This document shows positions 1 through 10,970 of a stretch of DNA of 59,461 nucleotides, in pieces. The notes beneath the pieces were generated by a model. The model did no database searches and was not told the DNA's origin. It saw nothing but the letters and a program-made list of their open reading frames with translations. The stretch lies in assembly GCA_011109175.1 (NCBI GenBank), contig RDEW01000012.1:598874-658334 (forward strand), written 5' to 3'. Source of the stretch: Dicyema japonicum (Eukaryota; Dicyemida; Rhombozoa; Dicyemidae). Position 1 is the stretch's first letter. The number at the start of each line of letters is the position of its first letter. The position numbers and the translations under genes are program-made.

Positions 1-409
1 AAAAAAAGATTACTTCAGAAATGATCAATTTGGTTTTCGCCCAGGACGGTCATGCGGTGATTGCTTATTTCATCTCAACTCCGAGTTATGCAAAGCCAGA
101 GAATCCAAATGTCTTCTGAATTTCATATGTCTCGACATATCAAAATTTGACAGTGTTAACCACAGAGCCATAATCGATCAGTTATCTCGGACGGGGAGCC
201 CAAAGGAACTAGTGAATTGGGTGAAAGTATACCTAGAAGGAAGAAAATCCTATGTTAGATGCGGACGCTATTTTTCAAATATGATATTATTGAAGAGAGG
301 AGTCCCACAAGGATCAATTTTGAGCCCTCTATTGTTTAATGTTCTAATGGCCGGTTTCCCGTCTCCGTCTACACCGAGTACGAGATCTCTGATATACGCA
401 GACGACGTG

Positions 410-719
410 CTACTGTCTAATGTGTCGAGATCGAGCATGATCTCAGAGAGGAGACTCAATGTGTACATGGAAGAGATAAAAGACTGGTGCGGTCTTCATG
501 GGTTAAAACTGTCAGAAGAAAAATCTAGTGCAATGATGTTCCTCGGTCGGAATGGTAAAGGAAGCTACTGTCTGATGTGTCGAGATCGAGCATGATCTCA
601 GAGAGGAGATTCTATATGTACATGGAAGAGATAAAAGACTGGTGCGGTCTTCATGGGTTAAAACTGTCAGAAGAAAAATCTAGTGCAATGATGTTCCTCG
701 GACGGAATGGTAAAGGAAA
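410..719. repeat. 155-bp tandem duplication inside LINE-A
   Basis: Bases 410-564 are repeated almost exactly at 565-719 (a few substitutions). Because 155 is not a multiple of 3, the second copy is read in another frame. This is what breaks the RT reading frame just after the YADD box. Confidence 0.9.
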
Positions 720-1116
720 TCAGAAAGACTCCATATGCGGAATCAACACTGTGAGCTCCCTGAAGTATCGTGGAACAGCTTTTGAGAAATTTGGGAGGAC
801 ATTGTGCGATTTTAAACTCAAAAGGAAGAAAGCCCACCATGCGTTATTGCGTATGAGGAAATTGAGACTCGAAACGGATATGTTTTTATTTATTTTTTCA
901 CGTACGATCATTCCATCACTCCTTTATGGACTGGAAGGATGGTATTACACTGCATACAAAGAGCGTTTTATCTTGCTTCTTGAAAAATCGAGGAGAGCAG
1001 GGATCAAGATTGCCCTACACAAAAGGATCGACGAGAAGCTAGATGAAGATGAAAATTTGCTAGTAATGTCGATAAAAGATGCAGCAAAAAAAGGATAGAA
1101 AACTACCTGAAAAGAA

Positions 1117-1340
1117 ATGCCATCATTGACTCGTATGTTGCAGCACAGAATAAACGATAAGAGGGGTCTGAGAGCGCAGAGAAGAGTCCAAGCGTTTGCA
1201 GGACTTGCGGCATGAGGCCAAATAACTAATGCCATCATTGACTCGTATGTTGCAGCACAGAATAAACGATAAGAGGGGTCTGAGAGCGCAGAGAAGAGTC
1301 CAAGCGTTTGCAGGACTTGCGGCATGAGGCCAAATAACTC
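1117..1340. repeat. 112-bp tandem duplication at LINE-A 3' end
   Basis: Bases 1117-1228 and 1229-1340 are near-identical direct copies of the same 3' segment, each ending in a run that reads gccaaataact. Confidence 0.9.
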
Positions 1341-1385
1341 CCTCTTTAATTTTTCCTTGCTAATAAAGTTGTTAAAGTTAAAGTT

Positions 1386-2660
1386 TGCGGCTTTGTGTCA
1401 GCTGCGGACAAAAAAGGACAAAAAGTCCTTCACATCAAAGATAAAGAAGGAAAATTCATGGGTAACCCAGAAGAAAAAGCCGAATTGATTGCACGACACT
1501 TTGAAATATTGTTGAGCATAGAAAATGAGGACTTTCTCCCTTTCCAGTGAGACCCGAGGGCACTAAAGAATCCAATCACAGTGGAAGAAGTGAAATCAGC
1601 TCTAAATAAATTGAAGAATAACAAGAGTGCTGGGCCAGACAGCATAAGCCCTGAGCTTTTAAGATATGGGCCAATAAAACTTAGCGAAACAATTGCAAAA
1701 ACCCTAAATGACATCTTTGAAACCAATACCGATCAAGGATTTGGAAATGGATTATTAATACTCATCAAAAACCGAACAAAGCAAAAGGACCAGTAGAAAA
1801 TCTTCGCCCGATCATACTTCTGAACTCGATACGCAAAGTGCTGCCAAACATTGCACTAAGCCGGATAAAGGGTGTGGCGGTTCTATACCTACCAGCAAGT
1901 CAAAGTGGGTTGCGAGAAGGGAGGTCTACGGCGGACATTGTATGGAGCTATAGATGGTACTGTGCAACGCACCAAAGATTCAAGAGCGCAATGACCGTGT
2001 TGGGAATAAATCTCTCCAGAGGTTTTGACTCAATAAACAGACAGAAACTGATGAATGTGTTTGAGTAAATACTGGATGAATCNTGGCGGATCTATACCTA
2101 CCAGCAAGTCAAAGTGGGTTCCGAGAAGGGAGGTCTACGGCAGACATTGTATGGAGCTATAGATGGCGCTGTGCAACGCACCAAAGATTCAAGAGAGCAA
2201 CGACTGTGTTGGGAATAGATCCTTCCAGAGCTTTTGACTCAATAAACAGACAGAAACTGATGAATGTGCTTGAGCAAATATTGGATGAATCGTCGGTTAG
2301 GATAATCCGACTACTACTTGCGAACACAAAACTATCTGTGATGACAGAAGGAGCAACTTCCCACAGTTACAAAACAACGATTGGGACACCACAGGGTAAT
2401 TCCCTCTCCCTTTTACTATTCACCGCATACCTTGAATCTACACTCTGCGATCTCCGTAAATGCTATATAGAAGACATTGACATGTGGATTTCGTATCCGG
2501 GACGCGACCGCAATGCACACCTACTAGAAAATGCACCTGCGGAGTTTGAGAAATGGTTTCTCAGCGTTAATGTAAACAAAACTGAAATAACTGAAATCAA
2601 AATAGATGACGATTTTATTCATGAAAGATGGAGATGTACTAATAAGCTCGGCTCTTAACA
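1386..2660 (+). mobile_element. LINE-B reverse-transcriptase fragment, broken
   Basis: Homologous to the better copy at 26497-29281. It carries the linker before the RT (a HIKDKEGK-like stretch near 1430), then KLKNNKSAGPDSISPELL (about 1608-1661), SQSGLREGRSTADIVW, GINLSRGFDSINRQK and GTPQGNSLSLLLF. Several frameshifts and in-frame stops make it non-functional. A 209-bp segment is duplicated with an N at the joint (separate entry). The YADD box region is degraded. The family looks RTE-like (APE-type LINE) from the sister copy's endonuclease and RT motifs; that clade name is inference. Confidence 0.85.
1875..2291. repeat. 209-bp direct repeat with an N at the junction
   Basis: 1875-2082 and 2084-2291 are two copies of the same RT stretch that differ at several positions. 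The only ambiguous base in the window, N at 2083, sits exactly between them. This may be a genuine duplication or a join of two contig ends or alleles. Confidence 0.85.
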
Positions 2661-2935
2661 CAAATACAATCCCTGAAATATGGAAGAAGTCTCTAATCAA
2701 ACCTATTCGAAAACTCAACAAAACAATAAATGAACAATCTCCATACACTATCGAAATATCTACAACTATACAGAAATTTTGAGCCAATGCCATGTCCAAT
2801 GAGAAGAGCTGTTCAGGATTCTCGACCCCGCCGGACTCGTCTCTCCTTTGTCGGTCTGGGATCACTTAGTTAGATGGGAACTTTTATTTCTTTCTCTTTG
2901 ACCCAGTGATCCTGGGGGTAATAATAATAATAATA
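2618..2935 (+). mobile_element. LINE-D fragment with (TAA)n tail
   Basis: In frame from about 2623 it reads an RT N-terminal stretch (IPEIWKKSLIKPIRK, NEQSPY), the usual block before fingers in Jockey/CR1-type RTs. It then jumps to a 3'-end segment (gatcacttagttag, tcctggggg) and a short TAA repeat near 2920-2934. The same 3' segment occurs inverted at about 29450-29520 with the LINE-D copy there. This is an internally deleted, dead copy. Confidence 0.65.
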
Positions 2936-3017
2936 TAAATTTCTTGGTAAAATAAAACATATAAATTTTGAATTGGAGAACCAAATTATTATTAATTTTA
3001 AAGTTTTCCGGTAAATA

Positions 3018-3934
3018 ATGTCAATGTTATCACGTATACGTTGTAAAAAGTAATTTTTTTGATCATTAAGATTTGTGAATATTCCAGTAATTTTAATCAT
3101 ATTCTTTGTTATCTTTTATTTGTTAAATAATACAAAGAATTACCAAGTCGAATTAGACGAACGCAACCAGACTATTTTTTGCATGGTTTTGACTTGTTTG
3201 CCCTACTATGAAACACGCGGAGTATCTGTTTCAAAAACATGGGGAAAGAGATGCGACAAACTTTTATTTTTTGTTGGAAGACCAGGCCTAATGGCAGAGA
3301 ATGTGGTTTCATTGAATGTCGAAGATGACTACTATCATCTACCTTCTAAGACATTTGCCGCATTGAAATACATTGAAGAACATTTTTCCGGCCAATTTGA
3401 CTGGGTCGTGAAGGCCGATGATGACACATACATTATTATGGAGAATCTGAGATATTTTTTAAAATTATACGATCCAACTAATTTGATCAGCTTTGGATAT
3501 AAAATTTACAACCATATTCCGAATGGATATTTTAGCGGAGGGGCTTCATATGTTCTGAGTAAAACAACCGTTAAAAAAGTTGTTTCGGCTTTTCTAGATG
3601 GAGTATTTATTTTATCGATTTTAGGTTCCTCACTGTTTTGCGATCTTTGGAGCTGAGGATGTTATTATTGGACAATGCCTAAATTACCTAAATGTTGTCA
3701 TGGAATCTCATCCTTCGAAATTTTTACCATTTCATTATGATGATATTATTTATAATGAAGCTCTACTTATGTTTGTAACAAACCAGGACCTTCATACTTT
3801 TATAGTTTGACATAGCCTTTGATTTTTAGGAACTTTTTAATCTTCATAGAAACCTAATTTCTCTCCATTATATGGATCCTTATGGTATGGAAGTCGCTGA
3901 CTTTTTTATTTATAATATATCGCTCCGATTATAG
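3018..3934 (+). CDS. C1GALT1: Core-1 beta-1,3-galactosyltransferase-like (C1GALT1), type II Golgi enzyme
   Basis: Predicted O-glycan core-1 synthase, a GT31 enzyme that adds galactose to GalNAc-Ser/Thr in the Golgi. Four exons: 3018-3049, 3071-3602, 3625-3774, 3830-3934; introns 21, 22 and 55 nt, all GT-AG. Together they give 272 aa. The first exon supplies the only suitable ATG and a basic cytosolic tail (MSMLSRIRCKK); a hydrophobic signal anchor follows. Family features: WGKRCD, the metal/UDP-binding ADDDTY (DxD type), the HCFAIFGAEDVIIGQCL block, which is only in frame after removing the 22-nt intron, and a C-terminal ISLHYMDPYGME stretch matching the SFHYVD region of the family. It is shorter than the human enzyme (about 363 aa). 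No chaperone gene is nearby. The family call is firm; orthology within the C1GALT1/C1GALT1L group is less so. Confidence 0.88.
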
Positions 3935-4640
3935 TGTTTCGCTTCATTTACGATGTTTCGCTAATGAATGTTATTTGTTATTAAAAATTATTTTGTTTAC
4001 TCTTTATTAGTTAAGTGTCCTATTCCCTGTTTTCTGAATTGAAAATACGTCGCTAACTACTATATAGCTCATTAATATTCTATTCTAATTTTACTATCCG
4101 GGTTTTAACATTCTATGGTTAAGTGAATCAACCGTCATATTTTAAAATATGCAAAAAGACTATAAAAATCGATTTTATCTTAATTAAATAAAGTGTTATT
4201 CCAAAACTAGCATAAAGAAAAAAATAACTAAGTGATTCTGACAATTTTACAGGTTCTCAACGTAGTTCGATGGTTTCTTTTGATCCTACATAAGAGCTCT
4301 GATGGTCTCCTGATCACGTTGGGTAAGGCATCTTTCGTTATTTTTTCGGCTTAGGATCTTCATGGAAATCAATGTCACGTTTCTTTTGTCAGTAGACCAA
4401 TTTTCGTCGTCCCTAAAGCTATTTTAATGTAGTCGTGATTTTTGTAAATCCGTCCTATAGATCAAAGGTCCTTGAGATGCATACATAGGAATTGGATTGC
4501 TCAATATATTGAGAGTGAAGCGTTTTTATTGTTGGATGATTTCCGATAATTTAATAACTTTTTTTTCTCAAATTTCTTAAGGGGTAAATTTTTTCTTTGG
4601 GATAAATCCATAATTTTTTTTTCACTCTAAAACTTTTTTT
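3935..4640. other. Gene-free AT-rich stretch
   Basis: Between the C1GALT1 stop and the LINE-C 3' end I see no open frame with recognisable protein features. An attaaataaag near 4183 could serve as a polyadenylation signal, though it lies about 250 bp past the stop. Confidence 0.5.
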
Positions 4641-5510
4641 TTTTTAAACATAAAAATTTAAACAATGAAGTCAGGTAGTTGCCGCCCTCACCGCGTGGCT
4701 GTTCCCTCTCAAAATTGCGAGCGAAATTCGCTCAAATAGCCAGCGGCGTTCGCGGAGATCTCCAGTGCATGAGGTGATCCGGTTTCCAAGACGTCCGAAA
4801 AACTCGAGTGTAGAGGGGGAGTAGGATCCGGAAGTCTCCATAGCAAGGGGAACAAATTTGACATCATCGGGAAGGTCGACGTATTTAACGAGTTTGGCCT
4901 TCTCCGCCTTTACGGATGCTGAACAGGCCCTTGTAGCACTCTCGTGAAGATTTTTCTGGGCGAACGTGTCTGTACATGTCACATCCCAAACCAGTGGTTT
5001 CCCGGCCTCAAATGGAAATATGGTCATCCCGTCCGGTCGTTTCCCGTCACTTCTGCATAACCCGACCGGTTCAAGAATGGCCGAGTATCCAGCAGCATCC
5101 ATAGCTCGCCTGACAATTTCATTCAGAGCCTTGTGCCTTGGGGATCTGCCAGCGCTCCTCCTGCAGGCGAGAGGGTGCAGGCCATAGCAGTCTATCAGGA
5201 TGCCACATCGGCACGGGTGAGGTACACATACTTTTAGTCCCAGCCGCAGAGAGATACCAGTTCTAACGCATTCATCATCCAGAAAAGTGCCCAAAGCTCC
5301 ATTGGGGATGGCGTTTAGCCAAGCTCCGCTCTCAGGGGAAGCCCCCGAAAGCAAACAAGCGCGTCGGTGCTGATTGGCAGATTCTAGTAGGAGTCCAAAT
5401 GATTTCCAGCATAATAAGTTGTCCAGGTTTCGCTGGCGATCTTGGGAAGGAGGCAGGGGGAGGTTGGTGGCATTCCAGGCTTCTCGTGCGCATGTACAAC
5501 ACCACAAGAA
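4640..5510 (-). mobile_element. LINE-C 3' end: C-terminal domain, intact frame of about 278 codons
   Basis: The minus frame 5507-4671 is fully open. It encodes the C-terminal module of a retroelement protein. A Cys/His cluster (CRCG, then GLHPLACRRSAGR) is followed by KRPDG and LVWDVTCTDT, which looks like a zinc knuckle plus a PD-(D/E)XK-like nuclease core, and then a conserved tail ending in ILRGNSHAVRAATT. The same module recurs at 17155-17930, 20770-21090, 48680-49250, 53999-54215 and 58500-59095, and upstream RT pieces occur at 15760-16860 and 48300-48480. The copy is 5'-truncated and ends in an oligo-T/A tract at 4620-4660. The 3' about 210 bp are about 99% identical to 53999-54210. The nuclease reading is inference from spacing. 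Confidence 0.8.
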
Positions 5511-5985
5511 AAATATATATTTTTTTCATATTGACAAATTAAGAAATAAGTGTGTATGTAAGTTAATATTTTGCGCTATTGAAATAATTTTACGTCATGA
5601 TGGTGAAAAATATTCTGTTGTTTTTAATTTTGTTGAATTTTTCAAAAAAATTTGTCACTGGTAGGACAAAAGGTTTTCTATATTAAAAATTTTTAGAAAA
5701 TGCTAAATTTTCATATCCATCTAGTGAAAAAAAAATTTTTTGTAGATGCGAAATTGAAACAACTTTAGTTTTATTGAGAGATTTGCTAAAAGAATGTTCA
5801 AATTTTTGATTATTTATTTCCTTGATAATTTATTTGCTTGTTTTGATTTTTCATTTTTCTTTTATTAAATTACCAGCTGTGCATTTTGCTTCGCTTACTG
5901 ACAACTATACTTTTATTTTTTCATTATTAAGGCAATTTTTCTGACAACTAAAATTTCTAAAAATGGCACTAAAAATATCATTTAT
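5511..5985. other. Gene-free AT-rich stretch
   Basis: Low-complexity AT sequence between the LINE-C 3' end and the LINE-B 3' end. No coding signal recognised. Confidence 0.5.
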
Positions 5986-8699
5986 TATTAATAGCAATGT
6001 CCACGGAACCAAAAAAGTTAATTAATTTGAGGTTCCACTTTTGCCATGCATCTCAGGATACGCGCTGTAAGTCTTTTCCATTTTCCCCTGTTTCTCGCAA
6101 CCGCCCTCAGATCATCCAAATCCTCTTCCGATTTCAGTTTCTTTCCTATGCACATGAGTTCTTTGTCGAGCGTCGACGGCAACGTTGTTCTTTGTCGGCC
6201 TCAATACGTTGTTTGCTTAATATAGAGAAGTATGATTCCATGGCCTGATTGGCCGATGCCATTTCCGAAGCTCTTAAGACATGTCCAAAGAGCTTCCATT
6301 TCGCCTAAGTCACTTTATTTAAATCTGTGATGTTTAAGAGATTCTGTAGAGCTTGTCGTTGGTCATCCGTTTTTGCCAGTAGATACCCAGGAAAAGTCGT
6401 AGTTATTTTCTGTGGAAAGAGTTTAGCTTCTCCAGTTCTTTGGTGGTTAGGCCACAGATCCCCGCGTTGTAAACAGAATTGGTTCGATAAAGGAGTTGTA
6501 CAACCGAATTCGAAGGCGAGTGCCAATGTACTTTCGCCGCATCCAGATCGCCCACAATTTTTGAAAGAGGTAACAGACAGCACTTTCTGTGAATAACGTT
6601 CTCCGAGTCCCCGAGAAGAGATCCAACTTTCTTGCATGTTCTCTACTTTTCCTCGTTTCGGGTCGTGCAACGGGATATGCTAGTTCTTTCCGTTTTTCCT
6701 GAGTTTACTACCAGGGACCAGTACTCCAACCCTTGAGGGATCACTTTTAGAATAGTTTCCAGCGTATCTCTATCCCGGCAGACGAAATCAATATCGTCGG
6801 CGTAGATTACTTCTATCACGTTATTGAAAAATTCTTTTCCCGGAGAAGTCTTAGAGCTGTTTCCAGGTATATTATGAATAGGACCGGGGATAAAGAGTCT
6901 CCCTGTGGTGCACCGGTGTCAGTTTCCAGTACGTGCATTAGAAATTTGTGGTTGATAGTGTCGAAAGCACGAGATAGGTCAATTCTATGGATTGAGATTT
7001 TTTTGTGCTTCGGGCACATTGCACATATTCATCTGTGGCTCCATAAAACGTCTGCCGTCGACAGTCCAGGTCTGAATACACTTTAACTTGGGTTCAGGAA
7101 CTCAAAACAATCAAGAGTATTTTCCTTATCAGATTCATTAGTGTAATCGAGCGTAGACTGTTTAAAATTCCTCTTTCCTTTCCAAAATTCTGAATTGGGA
7201 TCAAGGTACCATTCCCCGCATCAAATGGACTATGAACGTCCTGTTCAGGACTGTGCAGATTAACTCAGCCACTCTGTCTGGCGCGTATTTCAATAATTCT
7301 GCACTCACGTCCAGGTGCACTGCCATTCTTGAGCTTACCCAAGGCTGAAACGACTTTGTAATGCCTAATGTTTTGGTTTAGGTCTCTGGGAATTCCTTCG
7401 AACGGTTCCAAGTGTTCATTGAGATTTAGTCATTTTTGTAGAAAGCGGCAATTTCATTTGCTGATTCCTGGCAGTTGATTATTACTTTTCTTGTATCATC
7501 GAAAACTACGATTATTTCCGGTCTGGTATTGCGGTATAATTGTTAACCGCAGCAAACATTCTTGCACCATGTTTGTATCGTTTAGCGTCTTTTGCCAAGT
7601 TATCCAGTGTTTCCGGGATAGTTCCCTCACTCTTCTCTTTATTTTTATTTGATTCTGTTACGTTCTCTTTTAAGAGAGTTGGTGAAGCTTTCGAGTTTGA
7701 CGAATCAATTAAGAGTCGGAATTTTTATTGGTTTTTTTTTTGTCAAAAGTTCCCTTGAATCTCTTGGACGATTTCCTAGTACCATCCCAGCAGCCTGCCT
7801 GACTTTGATCGAAATATTCTTCCATGGCAGCCCGAGTGACATATTTGTGTCGACATTTTCCAGCAGTTTCGATATTTTCTAGCCGTACTTTTTACGAGTA
7901 TTGTTGGAAACACAGCCAAGGTCCTGCTCCGAACAGGGCTACCAGTACTCCGGAGATTCCAAAGCGTCGATTTAGATTAATACGTGCTACTACTAGTCTG
8001 TGATCACTCGAGGTTATCATGCCACTGTACGTACGGTAGTCCGTGAGTATCCCTTTCTGCGTTTGCCTGCATAGTATGTAGTCGATTTGGTTAAATATAT
8101 TGACGTGATTTCCACAGGAATCTCTCCTCTGCCTTGTCCACGTCGTAACATGTCGCGCTGCATTGTCGGAACGCCTTGTTACAAAGGAACAGTCTAAATA
8201 ACTCGCAGAAGTGTATAAGAGTCTCCCCGGACAGATTTCTGATCCCTCTAGCGTGGCTGCCCAAGCAATTTGATTCGTACCGCTTTTTCCCCATTTTGGA
8301 ATTCCAATCTCCCGATATAAAGAGCATGTAGGAGCTGAACAGGGAGGATTAAGCTGATGATAAGGACGAGTAGAAATTGTCAAGTTCCTCTGTGTTGGTG
8401 GATACCCTCACTGTGGTCGGTGCATATACATTGATAATCGATAAGATAGTATTACGGTTATTTCCGAGACGTAGTTGGAGGATGGCAATCCTGTCGTTGA
8501 TACTTCATGTTCTATAAGCCACCACAGCTTCGTCCACGCGTATAGCGACCCCATCCAGTAATGTTGGCAGTCTGACGGCAATAGAAGTCGATACCCATTC
8601 ATTGTTTCATCCAGGCTATTGGAGACTTTAGTCTCCTGGAGACAGCATACAGATTTTCCGTATCATTGGAGGTCCGCACATAAGTGTTGTCTTTTTACG

Positions 8700-10424
8700 G
8701 TTCCCATTCTAAATGGCCTCTTTCAAAATGGCCTCCATTCAAATGGCCTCCAATTAAATTTCTCGGGTTTTGGATAAGTTCATCAATAGACATCACGAGA
8801 TATTTTACCAAGGTCCTCGACATCTTTAGGTAAAAAAGTCATCTTTTTAAATCTTATAAAAATTGATTTTACCAAGGTCCTCGACATCTTTAGGTAAAAA
8901 AAGTCATCTTTTTAAATCTTATAAAAATTGATTTTAACAGGTCCTATGGGTAAGTGGAACAATTTACCAAGGTCCTCGACATCTTTAGGTGAAAAAGTCA
9001 TCTTTTTGAAATCTTATAAAAATTGATTTTAACAGGTCCTATGGGTAAGTGGAACATTTTACCAAGGTCCTCGACATCTTTAGGTAAAAAAGTCATCTTT
9101 TTTAATATTTTTATATAAGTTTAAAATGAAATATTTATTTCAAAAGAAAAAAAAGGAAAATGATTATATAAATGTTAATAGAACACATATTCTACTAAAT
9201 TGAATATATAGTCTGTCGGATCCATATTAAGTAATATTTGTTCTTGAACAAATCTCAATATTCTCAGATAAAGCGATATATTTAGTTTTTCTAAGAATTT
9301 TTTCTCCATTTTGTAATCTTAAGAATTTAATCATTATGCCTTCTTCTTTTATCAATTTCTTTACAAAATTTCTTGGCGTCTTGTTTAGTGTCCCCAATGT
9401 CACTTCTTAAAAAACGTTGTGCCAGCCTTCAATGGAGTTATTGTCCGAGGTAAGTCCTCATATAGATTATCCAGATTATTCCAATAATTAATTGGAAATC
9501 TTGGAATTAATCCATTTTCTTGATTTCCAATATAATTGATCAAAAAATATTGATATAATAGATTTAGAATCGCAGGAAAATCTGATCTCGACACTATCCA
9601 ATCAAAAGTGTTCTTTACAGTATGTGTAAGAATAAGGGAGAGGCATTTCAACAGTCTTACAAATCTATCGGTAATTTTAAATCACATTTAACCTATTTAC
9701 ATCTTCATTATTTATGTCGTTGAAAATTCCTTATTCCAATATTTTTATTAATATTTTGTCCTAGATGGAACATGAAGCAATTTATCCGTCCGTTTGGAAA
9801 TGATTTTGAAAAGAGTTTATTGCACTTTTTTCAAAATCTGAGACAATAACTCTTGGTTCTAAATCCGGAATGAGACGTTTAATTATTTGAAGCATTGTGT
9901 CATATTCATTTTCAGTTTTGATGTTAAAAGACAGAAAATTATTGGAATTACATGGTGATTAATTATTACCGATATTGTGAATAATTGCTTCCAAGGAAGA
10001 GGGCAGACAGAAAAAGTCCCATCAATAGACCATATTTTTATGATTTTTTAATAATGTCGTCATTTCAGAGATGACTTTTTCACCTAAAGATGTCGAGGAC
10101 CTTGGTAAATTGTTCCACTTACCCATAGGACCTGTTAAAATCAATTTGTATAAGATTTAAAAAGATGACTTTTTACCTAAAGAAGTCGTGGACATGCTAA
10201 AATGTTCCACTTACCCATAGGACCCCTTAAAATCAATTTTTATAAGATTTAAAAAAGATGACTTTTTTACCTAAAGATGTCGTTTCGCTAAAATCTCGTG
10301 ATGTTTATTGATGAACTTATCCAAAACCTGAAAAAATTAATTGGAGGCCATTTTGAATGGAGGCCATTTTGAATGAGGCCATTTTGAATGGGCCATTTTG
10401 AAGAGGCCATTTTGAATGGACACG
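8700..10424. mobile_element. Mutator-like (MULE) DNA transposon with long terminal inverted repeats
   Basis: The two ends are inverted copies: left 8700-9110 and right about 10070-10424. The outermost parts are short tandem arrays of a ggccattttgaatgga unit; inside them lie three to four longer units beginning taccaaggtcctcgacatc. Flanking 9-bp direct repeats CTTTTTACG at 8691-8699 and 10425-10433 are a target-site duplication of the size MULEs make. The interior has a minus-strand transposase remnant (separate entry). The target is the endonuclease region of the LINE-B copy, so this insertion is younger than the LINE. Confidence 0.88.
9400..9651 (-). pseudogene. MULE transposase remnant
   Basis: The end of this minus frame reads FPINYWNNLDNLYEDLPRT followed by NNxVEGWH-like residues (ITPLKAGTTFF). 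This corresponds to the block that closes the catalytic domain of animal MULE transposases (pattern FPxxxWN...LPRTNN.VEGWH). The rest of the catalytic domain is not continuous: frames across 9660-10000 break. No intact transposase can be encoded here, so the copy is non-autonomous. Confidence 0.7.
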
Positions 10425-10679
10425 CTTTTTACGTATGATCATATCATGAATGATCCAATAGAGAACAGGGAAGATCGATTGCATGAAGAAGATATCTTGT
10501 GCAAGAGAGGCACGTCACCACCGCAAGTCACATATAACAAGTTAAATTTTATTAAAATCGATATTTCTCAAAGCAATTTTTTAAAAACAAATTCTGAATA
10601 GTAAAATTACTCCAAATGCGATTTATTTATTAACGGCTTACAATTTTTATCAGTACAAACATTTATAAAAATTAATTCA

Positions 10680-10970
10680 TGGAAGGAATAAAGGGCGAAC
10701 GTCTTCTTGTGTCGACTAATTCCGCCCCCAATAATCCATTATAGCTGACATGGTCTATAACATGTCTATTAGTGCTGATGTATTCATTGCCTCAGATGGC
10801 CGTAAAGTGAGCTGCTGCTAGCTCAAGGAAGGAATCCAAGAAATAACGTTTGCTTGTGCCGACTAATTCCATCCCACAATAGTCCATTATAGACTTTCAC
10901 TTCCGAAGAACAATTCAGTGATGAATAAAGACGGCGTCACTCGTCAATCCAGAAGCATTGTAGATGCGTT
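10680..10970. repeat. Repeat mosaic with a copied piece of MEX3 coding sequence
   Basis: 10745-10827 matches 12566-12648, the stretch of the MEX3 gene between its two KH domains, with about 15% differences. The flanks on each side (from 10681 and from 10838) are two copies of another repeat that begins ggaaggaat and contains gactaattcc and tccattatag; a third version is at 47515-47600. The last part, 10915-10965, matches the 3' part of the SINE at 50480-50817. Confidence 0.7.

Larger units (their letters stand above)
2..1340 (+). mobile_element. LINE-A reverse-transcriptase fragment, broken
   Basis: A non-LTR retrotransposon reverse transcriptase. It is open from base 2, so it continues off the left edge. 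Visible RT blocks are FGFRPGRS (about 34-57), LDISKFDSVNHR, PQGSILSPLLFN (303-338) and the active-site box YADD (about 396-407). The frame breaks at 565 where a 155-bp tandem duplication starts, and resumes one frame over to 1098 with the thumb and C-terminal part (SLLYGLEGW). The end carries a second, 112-bp tandem duplication and a short AT-rich tail near 1340-1380. This is a dead copy. The clade is not certain; the RT is clearly of LINE type and differs from the LINE-B and LINE-C copies elsewhere in the window. Confidence 0.85.
5986..10600 (-). mobile_element. LINE-B copy with APE endonuclease and RT, decayed, split by a MULE
   Basis: Read right to left, the element starts somewhere beyond 10434 and is interrupted by the MULE at 8700-10424. 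It then continues with the endonuclease: CCLQETKVSNSLDE (about 8650-8608), IINVYAPTT (near 8430), GDWNSKMGK (near 8310), FNQIDYILCRQ (near 8080) and SSDHRLVVARI (near 7990). The RT follows, with RIDLSRAFDTINHKF (near 6960) and DTGAPQGDSLSPVLF (near 6900). The C-terminal end reads WKLFGHVLRASEM (near 6290) and finishes with the LDDLRAVARNR motif (near 6105) and a stop near 5997. Frameshifts occur throughout. The gene order endonuclease-RT and the motifs place it in an APE-type LINE, the same family as 26497-29281. Confidence 0.85.

Noticed and set aside
8811-9110. Regularly spaced repeats resembling a CRISPR array
   Set aside because: Units are long, contiguous and inverted at the other end of the element; they are the subterminal repeats of the MULE in a eukaryotic genome.
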